Below, one piece after another: positions 32,015 to 43,098 of a DNA stretch of 64,000 nt (the stretch's first letter is position 1; the number at the start of each line of letters is the position of its first letter). The DNA comes from Reticulascus tulasneorum (lineage: Eukaryota; Ascomycota; Sordariomycetes; Glomerellales; Reticulascaceae): positions 310,001 through 374,000 of the forward strand of contig LSAX01000004.1 in assembly GCA_001557505.1 (NCBI GenBank). Reading direction: 5' to 3'. The notes below the pieces were generated by a model, which was given only the letters and a program-made list of their open reading frames with translations, did not search any database and had not been told where the DNA came from. Made by a program: the position numbers and the translations under genes.

Positions 32015-32726
32015 AACGTTTTCACATCAGGGTTGAGCTGTTGGAGAGTTTTGGCGTCTGTAATATCCAGTGTTGAAAGTAACGATTGTTTAGATTAGAT
32101 TTCATTAGCTTATACCAAAGATAGATCATATAATATCCGATAGACTTTTACTCCTCCAAATTGCCTCTAGACCACAGATTCTGTTGCATAGGTACTTTAC
32201 TAGCCTTCAGCAGTAGTGTACGGAGTGATGAGCATGAAGGATTTTGGGCTGGTGCCATGCCGCTTTGCCGGTAGTCGATGGAGCCGGCCGAGCACGCCAT
32301 CGACGTTAAAAGACTCTCTGTCATCTACCATCCTTGTTGGTAGAGAAGTTGGTAATAGCAAAGCCGGAGGGTTCGGATTTGGCTCCACGCAGTCCCACTT
32401 TCACGTCTCTATTGGCTCTTAGCAAGCGGAGTATATCCAGCTTCACCCTAGTCCAGCAGGTTTACTGGTCAAGTGTACCAACGCGAGACCTTGGCGGGCC
32501 TGGTTGTAATTGCACTTGAGGTCCGATTACGGGAGGCAAGGCTTTCACCAACCATTCAGGGATTCATACTTTACGTGGAGCATACGGCTGGCAAGGTCCC
32601 ATTCTTCTTCATCAAGCGTAGTACTGTACATGTTCTTCAATGGCAACCTTCAGCAACAAACTCATCCACGTAGTGATTTTGGTAATCCTGCATGAATGCG
32701 TTGAGCTCTACCCGCTTCTTGCACAC
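32015..32726. other. Convergent intergenic region, no gene seen
   Basis: 712 bp between the FAD monooxygenase and oxygenase 3' ends. Only short shadow frames; should contain both 3' UTRs. Confidence 0.45.
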
Positions 32727-34119
32727 TCATACTTGCACAGGGATTGGTATTCTAGGGCTTCCCACTAGAAGTTTCTTGCCCTCTTCATAGTCACCAATCC
32801 TGCCATCGTCATCCCACAGAGCCGCGAGAACTTGTCTTGGGCCTTTCCAAGGGGTCCTAGAATGCATCACAGCGTAGTTCTAGCATCCCGGTTAGCAAAA
32901 GCAGTCGTGAGATCGTCTCATATGTCGGGCGTCTGTAACTTACGTCGAGTAGGACTACGTCGCCCTTTTCCCACTTCACCATCACCTGTGAAGATTCCGC
33001 AATAGCTAGAGCAAGGTCGAGGTATTTCTTTTCTATTTGCTCTCCGTTTCCATATTCCGGCGGCGGATGGTACGAGTCGTCGTCTCCTCTGAATGGCGGC
33101 TCTGTTGCGCCATGAAATATGCTCCGTCCCCATGCACTAGTGACATTGCCGAACCATGATGTCAATCCTGTTCCCTCGTGTATTCGTATCACTAATTGCT
33201 GGTTAGCATGGAACAGTTGGCAAGACGAGGACGGTGCTAATACAAGGTACTGTGTGAGTGACGGTCAAGCTCCCGTCGTCGTTCCATTCAAAGACGTTGC
33301 TGTGTCGCCTGACTTCTGCCTCTATTTTCTCCCTTGCCGTAGTTGCATCGTCCGTCGGAAGTACTTGCTGTCCATATGCGCCGAACACACTCGTTCCCGT
33401 ATTGGACTGCACGTTTTCTGTGCCGTATCTGTATACATATCGAATGCCCAGTTTGAGTAGCTTAGCGTAGAAGTCTGGCGCTTGTCGCTTGATCTCTGCA
33501 GCAAGTGCAATGCTTGAATTTATTGGCGTTTCTCCTCCTATAGCAATAAGTCAGTTCGATCAAGCATTATAGATGAATATTACCAAAGCTAGGTCTTGGT
33601 GGGCTGCCTACCTGAATCTGGCAACGAAAGGCAAGAGAAGGTTAACCATGCCGGGTTGATTGTCGACCAACCGTATTCATTGTGTGGCCAAATCGGCAAT
33701 TCTGGTGGGCTACAGTGTCTCGTAAGTCAAGTGATCTCATCTGACTACTTCAAACCTAGTTCTTACCCTTCATTCGCGGTTTTGATGTTTCTCGCCAGCA
33801 CAGTCCGCATTGGTGGCCTTCCTACCTCCTCGTGTGCACGGAAACCGAAGGCATGAGCAAGCTCGCTGTACTCTTGTGGATTATTGTTCGGAAGGCCGCG
33901 TATGAGGATGGCTCCGCCATGCCTCTTTGCGAGCTCAACAACTCTGCCCGATGTTGAGAGTTCCCGTATCGCTTCAACTGAGGCGGCCAAGGTTGGTGCT
34001 TCTCCTGTATACACCGTCTTCAATGCCAATGGGAATGGGGCATCCCATTCGTAACCAAGGGCTTTGGTACTTTGTTGACCGTCGAACGTGAATTCTTCAA
34101 ATGAGACAGGATGCGCCAT
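32727..34119 (-). CDS. TauD/clavaminate-synthase-like 2-oxoglutarate/Fe(II) oxygenase
   Basis: Five exons, 33767-34119, 33612-33709, 33244-33537, 32944-33191 and 32727-32879, with introns of 57, 74, 52 and 64 nt, all GT-AG and all restoring frame, give 381 residues. The iron-binding facial triad is His127-x-Glu129 in WPHNEYGW and distal His337 in YAVMHSRTPW; Arg346 in GPRQVLAALW should hold 2-oxoglutarate. HxE instead of HxD is the variant known from clavaminate synthase and asparagine oxygenases. Other landmarks are GGAILIRGLP, SGGETPINSS, GLTSWFGN and KGDVVLLDNYAVMH. It likely hydroxylates or desaturates a small metabolite in the cytosol. The gene shares a 531-bp divergent promoter with an UNC93-like transporter and faces an FAD monooxygenase, which suggests joint work. 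Confidence 0.9.
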
Positions 34120-34650
34120 GATTCCTGCAAATTCAACAATGTTTCTCGTCCTGGGCCGTATTCCATTGGACCCCAAAATCAATGCCGGCCGGCTGTTATC
34201 TACCTATGCGCGGCTCTTGCCAAGGACTGCCCCGAGGCTAAGAGAAGGCGTCATTGTGGGCACTGAATGGCGTAGTCGGCAGTGGTCGGGACAGAGCAGC
34301 GAGTCCGACTTAGCGGCCCCACCAATAGTTCGAAGCGCTGTAAACTTGTTGATATTTGTGTCTTCCGACTCCTCCTAGGCCCCTCATTATTCTGATTCAA
34401 GATGTTGAATCCACAGGGAATCAAGCGGAGGCCGGTTGTTTATCGGAGTGGTCTCTGGAAAAGGATATCTAGTATACAGCTTGCGTTGAGTTAGCGCATC
34501 ATGGGCCAATCACCCACGAACCGGTCGCGATTGCGTGATCCATCTCAAGGGGCCTGTTATGCTATAAGGTGAAATCCAGAGTTCTAGTTTTTGTGTGCAG
34601 ATCTACCAATATCAATTTCTTTTTCAATTGCAAAGAAACGACTGCCCAAC
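34120..34650. promoter_or_regulatory. Divergent promoter between 2OG oxygenase and UNC93-like transporter
   Basis: A 531-bp shared intergenic region. TATAAGGT at about 34563 lies 88 bp before the transporter ATG and is a fair TATA candidate. No clear TATA was found on the other side. Confidence 0.4.
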
Positions 34651-36277
34651 ATGGCCGAATCCGCTGCCGAGGCAAAGAATGTCAGCGTGCCTGCAACAGA
34701 GGGCAGCCTCAACCAGGACCTCTCAGATGAATCTCAAGGTATTGACAAGTACCATTGGTTCAGAGGCGTATTCTTTCAAGCGACGGTTGTCGGCGTGACA
34801 GCTTTCACGGCCCCGGGGTTGTGGAATGCCATGAACTCTGTTGGCGCAGGTGGTCAGCAGACACCTTTCCTTGTGATGTTAGTAACCACCCGTTGTTTCT
34901 AGACCTCATTGTTCCTGACATTCTTCTTAGGGCCGGAAATGCGCTGCTTTTCTCTCTTATGACAATCACCTGTCTTACTGGCAGCATCGTGGCCAACCGC
35001 TTCGGTCTCAAGAACACCCTCGTATTCGGCACCACAGGCTACGTTGTCTACTCCGCAGCTTTATATGCAAACAACCGCTACGGAAATGAGTGGTTCATAT
35101 TCATCGGCTCTGCTCTGTGCGGCATCACTGCTGGTCTATTCTGGGCCGCGGAGGGGGCTATCATGCTTAGCTACCCCGAGCCAGAGAAACGCGGAAAGTA
35201 CCTGGCGTACTGGCTTTGTTACCGGAATGGTGGCGGTATTCTGGGAGGTATTGTAAACTTGGCTTTCAACTATTCGGGGAAAATGGCCGGAAAGTTAGAC
35301 TGGCGGACATACATTGTCTTCGTTGTTCTTCGTAACGCTTAGTTCCATTACCCTAGTTGTCAACAGAAGCTGACTGTGTAAATAGAATGTCTCGGTCCTG
35401 CCGTGGCACTCTTACTCTCTCCGCCCCAAAAGGTTCACAGGCGCAATGGAACTCGCGTTCAGCTATCGGAGCGCATCTCGGATTTGGCAGAACTGAAGGC
35501 TCTGGGACGGCTCATGCTCCGTAAGGAGCTCCTTCTGCTGTAAGTCTCTCGTTCATTGAGGTCGTGCAGCAAGTCTCTAATATCCATCAGTACACCACTT
35601 TTCATCTACATCAACTGGTCCCTTCCTTACATTGGGTCCTACGTGTCGCTCTACTTCTCGGTTCGCGCTCGAGCACTTGCCTCCCTCATCTCGGCTCTTG
35701 CTCAGATTGTCGCAACCCTGATCATGGGGACATTCTTAGATTGGACACGTCTCTCAATTAATACTCGCGCAAGATTCTCTTACATCTTTATGATGGTTTT
35801 GATTGGCGGTTGCTGGATATGGGGTGTCATAATCCAACGCGAGTACACTGCAAACAAGCCAGCGCTGGACTGGGATGACGCTGGATTCGGCCGGGGATGG
35901 GCGTTGTACATTCTGTGGCAGACCAATTGGGCTTTGACCTATAACTATGGGTATTGGCTGATTGGAAACCTGGCAAAAGAGCCCGCAGATGTGACACGTC
36001 TTACTAGCTCGATTAGAGCGCTAGAAAGCGCTGGTCAGTGCATTTCTTCGGGGATCAGCTCTACTTCCACACCGGTAAGTCTCGTCTACGTTCAACGAAC
36101 AAAGAAGATTGCTAACAGATTTCGTAGTTGACTGCAGCTCTAGGTGTGAACTTTGGGCTCTGGGGTCTAGCTGTTATACCTGCGTATCTTGTTGTACGGC
36201 AAGTTGGGTTCGAACATAATGGAATAAAGAGAGTGGATGATACCAAGGACGAGAAGTTCGAAGAGAAGGCTTCGTAG
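34651..36277 (+). CDS. UNC93-like MFS transporter (DUF895)
   Basis: Five exons, 34651-34877, 34931-35331, 35386-35539, 35591-36074 and 36128-36277 (introns of 51-54 nt), give 471 residues. The sequence matches the fungal UNC93-like/DUF895 branch of the MFS. Landmarks are YHWFRGVFFQATVVGVTAF and GLWNAMNSVGAGG at the start, NALLFSLMTITCLTGSIVAN, LFWAAEGAIMLSYPEPEKRG between helices, LSPPQKVHRRNGTRVQL in the central cytosolic loop, and GRGWALYILWQTNWALTYN plus the family-typical LTAALGVNFGLW near the end. About 11-12 membrane helices are expected. These fungal proteins sit in plasma or vacuolar membranes and their substrates are mostly unknown. The shared promoter with the 2OG oxygenase suggests it moves a substrate or product of that enzyme. 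Confidence 0.9.
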
Positions 36278-36628
36278 AGGCAATAGTTTCTGCTACGGAA
36301 CTAGCCTATTACATACCACATATGGATCGGAGTTGATCGCATTAGGGTAACTATATTCAGTCAAAGACAAAGTAATATCCACCAGACTCACTCTAAAAGG
36401 TGTTAGAGATTGGCTCAAGCAGGTATAAGCAAATGTTTGGTTGACAGGTCTTGTATCTAAATAGACGGAGTAGGGTATAGAAATTCAGAACGCCATCTAT
36501 GAAGTGAACTCCAGGTTTCCAACACTCCTTGCCGCCAGCTCTCTTTGAACACTGACCATCCAAGCTCTAGATTCGCTGTTGAATTATCATACATCGCAGT
36601 TTGTCGATCATGGCCAGACTCATCGTAT
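36278..36628. other. Convergent intergenic region
   Basis: 351 bp between the UNC93-like gene and the RTA1-like gene, holding both 3' ends. Nothing else seen. Confidence 0.45.
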
Positions 36629-37867
36629 CTAAACCGCAGCGGCATCTGCTTTGACAACTTGTTCTGAACCATGGGGCATTTCTTGAAAACCGTTGACTTC
36701 CCAGAACTTTTGATCTCCTTTTTGGGACGGTTGGAGAGCGCCAATAAAGTCAAACGGATCACAAAGTGTAACAATGAATGGTCGATTGCTCTTCCAACCC
36801 GGTCCTTCTAACTCCGTCATGCCATCCTGGGCTAGATAGGTCTTGGAGCTCTCGGGCAACAACATGCGTGGGTGGCTGATATTGAAGAGAACACAATCCA
36901 GAAGCATAAGAGCTGCCTCAAAGACATAGAAAAACCACTCGTATCTAACGACGGGGCTAAGGCTCTCCAAGCTTTCTCCGGGTTTGAGGTCGGCAAAGCC
37001 GAAGTGCTCGACGATTCGATAGATGGTGCGGGCCAAGACAAGCGCCGAAGATATGTACAAAGTGACCAGCGGGATTGTAACTTTGCGATTGCAAATGCCT
37101 TTGATGAGGCATCGATGGTGAAAGACGGCAGCGAGAATAACGAAAAGGATGATGATAGTAAGCTGTAGGATAAGAGATGCCTTCATCAAACCATGGCCAA
37201 GATCTCTCGTTTCCTGTGGTAGGGTTCGAATTGCGAGGTAAGATACGCCTAACGCGTTTAAGATTTCCACCACGGCCGATAGTGCGCCGAATGTGGTGAG
37301 TACGCGACCAGGGTGGATCGGTGTATTGTATGGGACATAGAATAATATGCGTCCAAGGACATGGTAGTTCGCGAGCTCGAGAAGTGGCCTAGAGGATGCA
37401 TGAGCCGTCTATCGTACTGTACAGGAACACTGCTAAAAGTGGGAAACAAGTAGACTTACGGAGCTGCGTAAAGAAGAAATGTGGCGGTAAGGTACGTGCC
37501 AAGATTGTCGTAGTCGTACGCTGCATATGATCTAACAGCGAAACCAACTGCAAACAGTGTGGCGCAGAATGGAAATAGAGCAGTGATCTTGAAGCACTTG
37601 TAGTGACTGCGAATGACAGTAAACATTAGCCAAGGACTGAGTTTGCAACCAGAGACGTAGTAGGGAGAAGCGGTGTTAGGACTTACATGCATTGCCAGAG
37701 ATGGACTGCAGCAGATATGCCAAACGTCACAGCGAAGAAGACTGCAGCGCCCTTGTTCGGCGCGTAGATGAAGTAGCTGCCCTCAACTTTTCAAACTGCG
37801 TTAGCCGTGATCAAGGTCTGTGTCGCGGTGGGAGCGGGGATTGCACACCGTATTTGCCGTCCGACAT
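36629..37867 (-). CDS. RTA1-like seven-helix membrane protein
   Basis: Four exons, 37849-37867, 37687-37786, 37460-37606 and 36629-37388 (introns 62, 80 and 71 nt), give 341 residues. The first exon is only 19 nt. The acceptor of the first intron must be the second AG (AAAAG) because the first (GCAG) is too close to the branch site and would bring in a stop. The protein reads YFIYAPNKGAAVFFAVTFG, HLWQC, FKITALFPFCATLF, then LLYAAPPLLELANYHVLGR, which is the standard RTA1 opening, followed by ILNALGVSYL, ARTIYRIVEHFGF and WFFYVFEAALML. Seven membrane helices are expected. RTA1-type proteins are linked to lipid or amphipathic-compound export and stress resistance. A cytosolic tail of about 80 residues follows. 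Confidence 0.9.
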
Positions 37868-39173
37868 TCTTGGAGTGTAGGGAAGTATGGGTGAAGTCTA
37901 TTTCCAGAGTAAAAGAAAGATGCGGGAGTGATAAGAATTGAAGTTGGGAGTCAAGGCACGGGGGATGTGGTGAGTCTAGCTACCATATATAATCTTATCC
38001 CAGTAGGATGAAACGACGTGGGGTACTCTTCCTTGGGAGTGCTACATGGACGCAGACTCCGCGTGCTCGACCCATCCGTGTGTGGGTGGTTTGGCACTGC
38101 AGAGATATAGAAGCAACGGCTTCTAAGGCTTAGCTCTCCAAGTGGAAGAAGTATGGGACGGTGTGCCGGCGCCCGACCAAGCTCCCAGGTGCCAGGACCA
38201 GCGGTCCTCATTTCCGCAGGGGAGGCCTTAGTGGTTAGCCATCTCTCATCTCGCTAAGCGTTGTGGCTGTGGTCGCCCTGCCGAAAGGATTGCCATCGTA
38301 TGCTTCCGATATTCGGTCGTGGTGCACCGTTAACACAGTCCACAGCAGATGACGCTATCTGCGCCTCTCCGAACGATCTCTTTGCGTTATTCGGGTACTA
38401 GGTGCACGAGGGACACGTTGACTTGGGTCTAGTCAATGTCGGGAAACCCGGGATGGGACACTAGCCGCTCATCCATCAGGGCTAACTAGGTATGCCGCAG
38501 CGTTGTCGTCGACGGGATGTCAAACTTAGCTTGATCTTTGACAGAATGACAGAATGGTACACAATCCTATTGGCCGCGTGTATTCGTACAGGGCACGGTC
38601 CATCTATACTCGTACAAGGCACGGGCCACGTCCGCAGCCCGCGCACCCGCGCAGGGAATTTAAGTTAACCTCTAAGAACTTAAGTTATTTTATTTAGTTC
38701 GGTGGCGCGGGAAGTGGATCCACACAGGTTCCCTGCATCCAGACTTGGCGTCAGCCCCAAGCCACCAATCGCAACGGTGTCAAGAGGCAGACACTTAACT
38801 ACTAAGCGGAAACCACGTCGCCCTAGCATTGATCTAGATCCCACTCATCTAAGAGTGCTGGGACTATGTGCTGCAATGCAACCTCCAGTGCTGCAAACAT
38901 GCAGTATGAAAATCAACCTCGACGCACCGCCACATTGGCCTGGGCTTGTGGACCTTACACAGGGGGGTTTGCAGAAATCAAAACATCAGCGAAAACTTAT
39001 AACACGCTGTGTGTTGGTCGCCCAATCTTGATTTCTAGAAGATCGGCTCATCAGATAGAGAAGGCCCGTACCTCAACCAATCTGAAGTCCAAGCAACCCT
39101 CCTCCTCCTCTTCCTCCAGCTCCTCCTCCTTCTCTCCCCTTCTCCCGCTTCCGCCTTCCTCGCGTCATTGAAA
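37868..39173. other. 1.3 kb divergent intergenic region with repeats
   Basis: Holds promoters of the RTA1-like gene (left) and the S33 peptidase gene (right). A diverged direct repeat is present: TCGTACAGGGCACGGTCCA at 38584-38602 and TCGTACAAGGCACGGGCCA at 38610-38628. A pyrimidine-rich TCC-repeat leader at about 39097-39160 lies just before the peptidase ATG, probably in its 5' UTR. No gene recognised. Confidence 0.5.
39097..39160 (+). repeat. TCC/CTC pyrimidine microsatellite in 5' leader
   Basis: About 60 bp almost entirely C and T with repeated TCC units ahead of the start codon at 39174. Polypyrimidine stretches are common in strong fungal promoters and leaders. Confidence 0.6.
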
Positions 39174-41085
39174 ATGCACATATTTTCAAGTCATGTTCGT
39201 TGCGCGTTGATAATCATCTTCGCAGCCTGTCAAGCTCGGGCGAAATGTCAGGCCAATAGCACAATCCAATGGGGTCCTTGCGAGCCAGAGCTGCAAAACA
39301 GGACCACGGCGCCCTTGCTATGCGCAAATTTGCCTGTCCCGCTTGATTACACGAACCTCGAATCCAATACTTCACTTGCTCTTCAGCTTATCAAAGTCTC
39401 AGCCACAGTCAAGCCGTCTAAAGGAACCATTATCCTCAATTTTGGTGGCCCTGGGTTAGGCGGACGACACGACATGGCTATTGCTGCGAGGGGCTTGCTA
39501 AACCTTATTGGCGGCGACTACGATCTGCTGTCTTTCGATCCACGGTAAGCGCAGGATCAGATAGGATATTTCATATTCTTTTGTCAAAAGTGAGGTTTGA
39601 GCACAACTGACGATTTGCTATAGAGGCACTGGCAACACCTTGACATTTTCATGCTACACCAACGCCGATGAGCGGCTGCATGACACACTAGCGAGCCCTG
39701 GGTTTACCAACTCCCGTGACACGGGGCTGGGAGAACAATGGGGCAGAAGCAAACTGCTCGCAGATCGGTGCGCCGCCTTTTTCCCAGAGGTTGGCAAGCT
39801 GATCGGTACGGCCTTCGTCGCGCGAGACATGCTCCAGATTGTTGATGCCCTCGGAGGCGATGGATTACTCAAATACTGGGGTAAATCCATAGTCAGAACA
39901 ATGGGTGATCATTTCGCTGACAAGAACCAGGTTTATCGTACGGCACCACCTTGGGCGCCACTTTCGCAGCCATGTTTCCCGATAAAGTGGGCAGGTTGGT
40001 GTTGGACGGCGTGCAGAACCCACACGAGTACTATCATGGATCGTATGCCATCCCCCGTGTATTGCCCAACATTCGAATTCTAACAATCTCCGTTTTGTAG
40101 CGACATTGAACAATACGAGGACACAGACAAGGTTTTCGCAAAGTTCTGCTCCAGTTGCATTGCCAACCCAGGCCAATGCCCCTTAGCTCGCCCGAATGCA
40201 ACTGCTGCGGATCTGGAGCAGTCTATCTACGAGTTCCTGGATTTCATCAAGTACAATCCTCTGCCACTGCTTGGGGCCTTGATCGACTACAGCACAGTTA
40301 AAGGAATAATCTTTTCGAACCTTTATTCTCCTGCCAACTGGCCGTACCTCGCACTCGGCGTCAACGGAGTAATGACTCAAAACATTACCGCGATCATCGA
40401 ATATGCGCTATACGTGGCCGCTACCACTGACGCGGGGGGAGACAGCGGGGAGGCGAATTCGGGCATCAAGTGCAGCGACAAGTACAAACGGTCATCAGCA
40501 TTAGCGGCCGTGGTTCCGACTGTCGAACAGATATACAATCAAAGTCAAATTGCAAGGGGTGCTTCGATCCCAAGCGTCACAGATTGCGCGCAGTGGAACT
40601 TGGATGCCAAAGAGCGATATCTCGGCGACTTTCATGTTCGAACTCGGAACCCGCTATTGCTGATCGGTAACACCTGGGATCCAGTCACGCCGTTAGTCAC
40701 AGCGTACAACGTGAGCTCCGGGTTCGAAGGAAGTGTAGTGCTCCAACATAACGGACACGGGGTGGGTTTAGTATCCTCAAATTTCTGACCAAAGAGCTAA
40801 CGTGATCTTCTTTCAAAGCATTGCTCGATAGCACAGCCTTCGACGTGCACTACGTTGGCCATTCGAGCCTTCTTCTCAGACGGCACGCTCCCTGAACCTG
40901 GCACAATCTGTGAACCAGACAAACCATTATTCGCAGACACTACACTGCAAGATACCCGTGCTCTCCTCGCCAAGCGATCCGCTTCATTGTCCTATAATGA
41001 TGCTGGTCTTCTGCAGGCACTCGTTTCGCGTGGAAAGACATACCCCAAGCGACACGTACCTCTGTTCCCAGGTCATAAACTATAA
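39174..41085 (+). CDS. Secreted S33-type alpha/beta hydrolase peptidase (tripeptidyl aminopeptidase-like, TAP C-terminal domain)
   Basis: Five exons, 39174-39544, 39624-39880, 39931-40042, 40101-40761 and 40819-41085 (introns 79, 50, 58 and 57 nt), give 555 residues. A signal peptide (about residues 1-24) is followed by IQWGPCEPE and LLCANLPVPLDYTN, the conserved start of the SlpD/TAP group. The oxyanion region is ILNFGGPGLGG, then LSFDPRGTGNT. The nucleophile elbow GLSYG (Ser212) is created exactly by the second splice. The catalytic Asp440 is in GNTWDPVTP, and the His lies in HNGHGHCS (466/468), followed by the TAP-like C-terminal domain (TCTTLAIRAFFSDGTLPEPG). Extracellular; it should clip short peptides from N termini of oligopeptides. 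Many N-glycosylation sites (NST, NRT, NTS, NIT) fit secretion. Confidence 0.9.
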
Positions 41086-41289
41086 AATGAGGAAAGAGGC
41101 ATATCGCGAACAGACTTTATGGGGAAGATCCGAGGGGGATGAGCTCCTCTAGTCAGCAATGATTCATAATCTCAATAATTACTCTCTCATCTTCTTCAAT
41201 AGCTTTATACGTCTAGCTTTATATATGCCTCTAGGCATCAGAGCAATTAAAGTCTGCCAGCACTCTAATAAGTGGTCAACTTCACATCG

Positions 41290-42680
41290 TTACAAGAGAT
41301 CTAGGTTCCTCGTTGCATGTTCCAACCCCGGCAAACCGACCTGGTTTAGACACCATGAAATGCATTCCTGCCACTCTCGACTAGGCTCAGGCTGCACCCA
41401 CTGCAATTCCTCCGAGAGCTCATCCATCAGTTCTTTACCGCCCCGCTTCGCCCACCAATATTCCGGGACTCGCTCCAGTCTATCCACAAGTACCGCCCAG
41501 TGCATTGTAACAAGAAGTGCCATCGGGGCAGACTGTTTCACGGCCGAAGCGAAATCCGAGCCTGCCATGATTGGCCATCCTGCACAACCAGCTTTGATTA
41601 CACCCTCATAATCCACAGCGTAACACTGTTCGAGATACAGAAGAGCCATTTTGTACGATCCATGGTCTCTGATGACTTCCGGGTTATCAGGAAGATCCCC
41701 CTCACCCAGAGGATTGTGAAGTCCATCGTTGAGAGCGTGCAGTCGTGCCATGGCCGCCTTGGCGTTCTCGTCGCGTAGCACCGCCTGCGTAGTTGCCGCA
41801 ACTGCTTCACGCACCAGTACGGGACCCTTCAACAGCCACTGGACACTAGTAAACACGATGGGCCCCAGGCCACTGATCAGGCCGAAGAGCGGTATCGTGG
41901 ACACCCGACCGCTTTCGCCTGGCAAGCAGCGCGGTATGGTAACGTTAATGACTATAAGCAAGAGCGAGAAAATGAATACCGCCAAGTGATTGTCTTCTGA
42001 CATGTTGCTGATTTCGGTGCGGTAAGACGCGATTGCCTGATCGTACAATTCCATTGCTATGCGGACGTACTCCTTCGCTTCGGGTGAACCGGCTGGGCTC
42101 GAGGTAACAGCCATATCCAAGGAGGAGATGGAAAGAATACCGCACAGCAAGAAATCGTGCTTCAAGGCGAGGCGGGGAACGATAATTTGCAACAGCTCCT
42201 GCTCCTGGGGAACCGAGCACATACTCCTCCACGTGCTCGTTGACCAGCGATGCATCAACTCGAGTTCAATCAACGGAGAACGCATCGATGTGACGTTACT
42301 CCCAGCTGATTCAGAGATCGTAGACATCGCAGACCTCGATTCAGCTTGGGAGTTACTTGATGTCGCCTCCTGAGGCTGTGAGGTTGAGTCACTAGCTTCG
42401 TCTACTTTGCCATACTCGCAGTCAATCCCACGAACCACGCAATTCGCGCAAGGCGGACCTTGCTCGTCACACTACAACGTAGTAAGTCTTGACTGTGAAT
42501 CAAAAAGGGCCCATTGGGGGCCATCAAGGACTGAGAACACTGTGCATCTACGCTGCAACCAACATGGTGGCGCGGTGAAGCAATGAAGGAGGAACGGAGA
42601 CAGTATCTTACTTTGACATGTCTTCGCTTGCAGGATTTGCACCCATTTCGAGACTTGGAATGATACTGTCGTTTCGGCAT
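41290..42680 (-). CDS. Zn2Cys6 transcription factor, UPC2/ECM22-like type
   Basis: Two exons, 42612-42680 and 41290-42471, separated by a 140-nt intron, give 416 residues. The intron falls inside the zinc cluster, after its second cysteine: Cys14, Cys17 | Cys24, Cys31, Cys34, Cys41 (C-x2-C-x6-C-x6-C-x2-C-x6-C), preceded by HSKSRNGCKSCKRRHVKC, the typical start of the sterol-uptake-control (UPC2-like) regulators. The C-terminal part has LIELELMHRWSTSTWRSM and HDFLLCGILSISSLDMA, again typical of this group, which in other fungi sense lipids or regulate secondary metabolism. It is convergent with the S33 peptidase gene across 204 bp. The target pathway cannot be inferred from the sequence. Confidence 0.9.
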
Positions 42681-43098
42681 AGTCTCTTACTCGAGGTCCT
42701 CTGTGTTAGTGATCAGTCGCAGGAGGCGAGCTATTGAACTTTATGCTGCTAGAGATCGGATACAGCGAGAGGCTGAGCAATTGATTTCTAGCCAGGCATC
42801 GGGCATAGCCACAATGAGGGGCGACGAAATGAGGGCTGTACAAAACCTGCCAGCCGTGACCAGTTGGCCACCAGTCATCGCCTCATACGCACAACCGCAC
42901 TGTCTTTGCAATGCTTGACAATGGATTCACGAGTCCTTACCTGACTTGTGATGAGAAGCCCCAGAGGACCAAAAAGTCTGAAATGTGTGCTGAAAGGTCC
43001 TAATAGCTTCGTTGCTTGAGACCCCTGCAAGCATGATTCCTAACCAGATTGACTAAAAATACACCCTCTCGCACACACAACGCTTGAGAATGGCACCT
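42681..43098. other. Intergenic region, UPC2-like gene promoter
   Basis: 418 bp before the regulator start and after the stop of the EVE-domain gene, both on the minus strand. No further feature seen. Confidence 0.45.

Noticed and set aside
16232..42680. Full biosynthetic gene cluster
   Set aside because: No PKS, NRPS, DMATS or terpene synthase signature seen on either strand, so only a coreless set can be proposed.
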